From Streptomyces sp. CBMA152 (GTDB lineage: Bacteria > Actinomycetota > Actinomycetes > Streptomycetales > Streptomycetaceae), in assembly GCF_014596475.1 (NCBI RefSeq), contig NZ_MECJ01000015.1, forward strand, positions 1-64,000: DNA of 64,000 bases. The letters run 5' to 3'. The position numbers and the translations under genes were made by a program. The notes beneath the pieces were generated by a model that worked only from the letters and a program-made list of their open reading frames with translations, was not told where the DNA came from and made no database searches. This document shows positions 61,811 to 64,000 of the stretch, piece by piece; position 1 is the stretch's first letter, and every line of letters starts with the position of its first letter.

Positions 61811-62551
61811 ATGCCGCTCATGGATCTTCCCGCCTCCCGTACGGAGAACGGCTCGGCCGTGATCCGCGTCCTCAGCTACAACATCCGCTCGATGCGGGAC
61901 GACAACGCGGCCCTGGCCAGGGTCATCCGCGCCTGCGACCCCGATCTGGTCCTCATCCAGGAGGCGCCCCGGTTCTTCCGCTGGCGCAAGGCGGCCGCGC
62001 GGCTCGCGGCGGCGAGCGAGCTGGTGGTCCTGAGCGGTGGGGCGACCGCCGCGGGCCCGCTGCTGCTGTGCTCGCTGCGGGCGACGGTGGAGCGCACCGA
62101 GGACGTCCTGCTGCCGCTCACTCCCGGGCTGCACCGCCGTGGTTTCGCGACGGCGGTGGTACGCGTCGGGGGCGCCCGCCTGGGCGTCCTCAGCTGTCAC
62201 CTGAGCCTCCGGGCGGACGAGCGCGAGGCCCAGGCCGGGATGCTGCTGGAACGCCTCGCGGAGCTGGGCGTCGAGCACGCGGTCGCGGGCGGCGACCTCA
62301 ACGACCGTCCGGACGGCCGCGCCTTCCGCCGGCTGTCGGCCGCACTCCAGGACTGCTGGTCGGTACGCCCGTGGGGTACGGAGTACACGTCGACCCCGGA
62401 GGACCCCCACCAACGCATCGACGCGATCTTCGCGACGAGCGGGATCGAGGTCCTGGGGTGCGGGGTCCCGACGGGCCTGCCGGACGCGGACCTGCGCGCG
62501 GCGACGGACCATCTGCCGGTTCTGGCGGCGCTACGGGTGCCGACGCGCTAG
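61811..62551 (+). CDS. Endonuclease/exonuclease/phosphatase-family protein
   Basis: A 246-residue EEP-fold protein: VIRVLSYNIRSMRDD (Asn metal ligand), LVLIQEAPRFF (Glu), LGVLSCHLSL (His), VAGGDLNDRPDG (Asp/Asn), RIDAIFAT and a final TDHLPVLAAL with the Asp-His pair. It is a Mg-dependent phosphodiesterase or nuclease of unknown substrate with no signal peptide. ATG 61811 is used; a TTG at 61799 is in frame. It converges on the next leftward gene with a 10-base gap. Confidence 0.9.
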   Translation: MPLMDLPASRTENGSAVIRVLSYNIRSMRDDNAALARVIRACDPDLVLIQEAPRFFRWRKAAARLAAASELVVLSGGATAAGPLLLCSLRATVERTEDVLLPLTPGLHRRGFATAVVRVGGARLGVLSCHLSLRADEREAQAGMLLERLAELGVEHAVAGGDLNDRPDGRAFRRLSAALQDCWSVRPWGTEYTSTPEDPHQRIDAIFATSGIEVLGCGVPTGLPDADLRAATDHLPVLAALRVPTR

Positions 62552-62561
62552 CGGCTCCGGG

Positions 62562-63140
62562 TCAGACCACCGCACCCCGCCCAGGATCGTCGTCGTCCTC
62601 GTCGTCATGCTTCATCCGCGCGAACAGCGTGCCGAAGCCGCCGATGAAGCCGCCCACTCCCAGCGTGGTGAGCCACCACGTGAACTCCCACTGGAAGATC
62701 GCCGCGAGCAGCATCAGCAGCGGCCCGCCGATCACCGCAAGCCACGCGAACTTCGCCGTGACGTCCGCCTCGGGCAGCGGCGGCGGCTCCGGCGGGATGA
62801 AGTGGCCCTCGTCGGAGCCGTCGAGGTCGGAATCGGACGGCTCCGCGACGCTGAAGTCGCGCGGGCCGCCCACGCCGGGCGCGAACACGATCGAGCTGCC
62901 CAGCGGCTTCGGCTCGGGCGGAACCGGCGGAACCGGTGGCTCCGGCGTCTCGGGCCCGTCCGCCGCCGGAGCGGGCGTCCCGTTCCGCTCGCCCTCCAGG
63001 ACCGCCAGGTCCTCCACCGACTTGAACGGCTTCGTCCCCGGCGGGTCGGCCGGCTCCTCGCCGTACCCCGCCACGATCGCCGCCCACGCAGCCTCTTCGT
63101 CGATCGGCTGCGGTTCGCGGTCCGCGTCGTGCTCAGCCAC
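62562..63140 (-). CDS. Small two-segment membrane protein, unknown
   Basis: A 192-residue protein: acidic, Pro-rich cytoplasmic N-terminal two thirds (EEPADPPGTKPF, PETPEPPVPPVPPEPKP), two membrane segments (about 128-148 and 152-172), and an Asp-rich tail (KHDDEDDDDPG). No catalytic motif is seen. GTG 63140 (VAEHDADREPQPID) has GGGGAG ahead and overlaps the 3' end of the alpha/beta hydrolase by eight bases, so they are coupled. Confidence 0.82.
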   Translation of the reverse strand: MAEHDADREPQPIDEEAAWAAIVAGYGEEPADPPGTKPFKSVEDLAVLEGERNGTPAPAADGPETPEPPVPPVPPEPKPLGSSIVFAPGVGGPRDFSVAEPSDSDLDGSDEGHFIPPEPPPLPEADVTAKFAWLAVIGGPLLMLLAAIFQWEFTWWLTTLGVGGFIGGFGTLFARMKHDDEDDDDPGRGAVV

Positions 63141-63912
63141 CGGTTGTGCTCCCCTTCTTCCCGATGCTCGGAGCGAGGCGGCCGATGAACGCGTAACTCT
63201 CCTCGAAGATCCGCTCCGCGTCGTGGTCCAACGTCGCCACGTGGTAGCTCTGTTCCAGCAGGATCTCGGTGACGTCGGTGGAGGAGACCCGGGCGAGCAC
63301 GCGGGCCGAGTCGGCGGGCGGCACCACATGGTCCTGCGGGCTGTGCAGCACGATCAACGGCTGTGTCACCTGCGGCAGTTCACGGTCCACCACCTGGAAG
63401 AACCTGCGCAGCGAGTGCGCCGCGTGCAGCGGCACCCGGTCGTAGCCGACCTCAGCCGAGCCCTCCTTGGCGATGTCGCTGGCGATGCCCTTGGTGGACG
63501 GCACGAAGTGGCGGACCACCGGCAGGGCGTGGGCGGCCAGGCCGTGCACCTTGTTGCCCGGGTTGACGAGGACCAGGCCCGTGATGTCGTCGCCGTGCTT
63601 CGCCGCGAGCCGCAGCGCCAGCGCGCCGCCCATGGAGAGGCCGAAGACGAAGACCTGGGTGCAGCGCTCGAGGAGCTCGCGCAGTGCCCGGTCCACTTCC
63701 GCGTACCAGTCCTGCCAGCCGGTGAGCTGCATGTCCTGCCAGCGCGTGCCGTGTCCGGGCAGCAGCGGCAGCGAGACCGTCAGGCCGCGCTCGGCCAGAT
63801 GGTCGGCCCACGGGCGCAGCGACTGCGGGGAACCGGTGAAGCCGTGACAGAGGAGGACGCCGACCTCTCCGCCCTCGTGGCGGAACGGCTCGGCTCCAGG
63901 GAGGACGGGCAC
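63133..63912 (-). CDS. Alpha/beta hydrolase (carboxylesterase Est30-like)
   Basis: A 259-residue monoacylglycerol-lipase/carboxylesterase-type hydrolase: oxyanion region LLCHGFTGSPQSLRPWA, nucleophile Ser in VFGLSMGGALAL, and late HSPQDHVVPP (Asp) and SYHVATLDHD (His). I use GTG 63912 (VPVLPGAEPFRHEGG), with AGGAG about seven bases ahead; the frame extends to 63978. The family hydrolyses short-chain or monoacyl esters. It overlaps the downstream membrane-protein gene. Confidence 0.9.
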   Translation of the reverse strand: MPVLPGAEPFRHEGGEVGVLLCHGFTGSPQSLRPWADHLAERGLTVSLPLLPGHGTRWQDMQLTGWQDWYAEVDRALRELLERCTQVFVFGLSMGGALALRLAAKHGDDITGLVLVNPGNKVHGLAAHALPVVRHFVPSTKGIASDIAKEGSAEVGYDRVPLHAAHSLRRFFQVVDRELPQVTQPLIVLHSPQDHVVPPADSARVLARVSSTDVTEILLEQSYHVATLDHDAERIFEESYAFIGRLAPSIGKKGSTTGG

Positions 63913-64000
63913 CGGGATCTCCTGTTCATGAGCAGGGGCGGGGGAGTTGTACTTCACGGTACGCGACCGGACTGACACCGACCAGAGCCGTCACCGGCCC

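Overview
This is a high-GC actinobacterial chromosome segment, almost certainly Streptomyces. The evidence is the very high GC content, frequent GTG starts, the actinobacterial qcrCAB/ctaE plus ctaCDF respiratory genes, a CobU with an N-terminal MBL-like domain, paired NlpC/P60 proteins, and gene order that (from memory) matches the S. coelicolor lpd-pepA to glkA core region in reverse. I count about 57 protein genes. I see no tRNA, rRNA, insertion sequence, prophage or CRISPR array. It is a core, densely coding region.

Layout. 1-3.6 kb: 5' end of sucB (E2), lpdA and pepA, all leftward. 3.9-10.5 kb: a tight five-gene rightward operon encoding a Pel-like exopolysaccharide system: a secreted deacetylase-like protein, a PelF-type glycosyltransferase, a polytopic membrane protein, a spherulin-4/GH135-like protein and a GH114-like lipoprotein. 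10.6-17.1 kb: cobS, cobT and an MBL-cobU fusion for the nucleotide loop of cobalamin, interleaved with an MprF-like lysyltransferase, a rhomboid-like membrane protein and another membrane protein. 17.2-25.4 kb: HtrA-type lipoprotein protease, ABC exporter, methyltransferase, DUF3043-like protein, then PspA, PspAA and a two-component system (envelope stress). 25.4-32 kb: nadA, an A-type Fe-S carrier, a proline-rich membrane-anchored protein, a PfkB-type kinase and a cysteine desulfurase-TusA fusion.

32-41.5 kb: the aerobic respiratory block. ctaC-ctaD-ctaF is one overlapping operon and ctaE-qcrC-qcrA-qcrB another, separated by an L,D-transpeptidase lipoprotein and a stand-alone receiver-domain protein. 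41.5-47.4 kb: trpD, a SAM-IV riboswitch ahead of a class-V PLP enzyme, a stand-alone Lrp/AsnC effector domain overlapping a rhomboid protease, a zinc-ribbon protein and a coiled-coil NYN protein. 47.6-57.5 kb: two tandem NlpC/P60 hydrolases, an HExxH lipoprotein, a GT87-type and a PimB-like mannosyltransferase, a Tat-exported cholesterol-oxidase-like enzyme and an acyl-CoA synthetase. 57.7-64 kb: metallophosphoesterase, SRPBCC protein, ArsA-like protein with a degenerate P-loop, DUF5304-like protein, ROK glucokinase, EEP phosphatase, a small membrane protein and an alpha/beta hydrolase.

Common threads are cell-envelope building and stress, aerobic respiration with Fe-S supply (desulfurase, A-type carrier, NadA, Rieske), and cobalamin completion. 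A dispersed palindromic element sits at the 3' ends of many genes, and several strong hairpin terminators separate operons. The most interesting items are the Pel-like operon (3903-10544), the SAM-IV riboswitch (42747-42864), the ArsA-like protein without its signature lysines, and a methyltransferase whose only sensible start is CTG.
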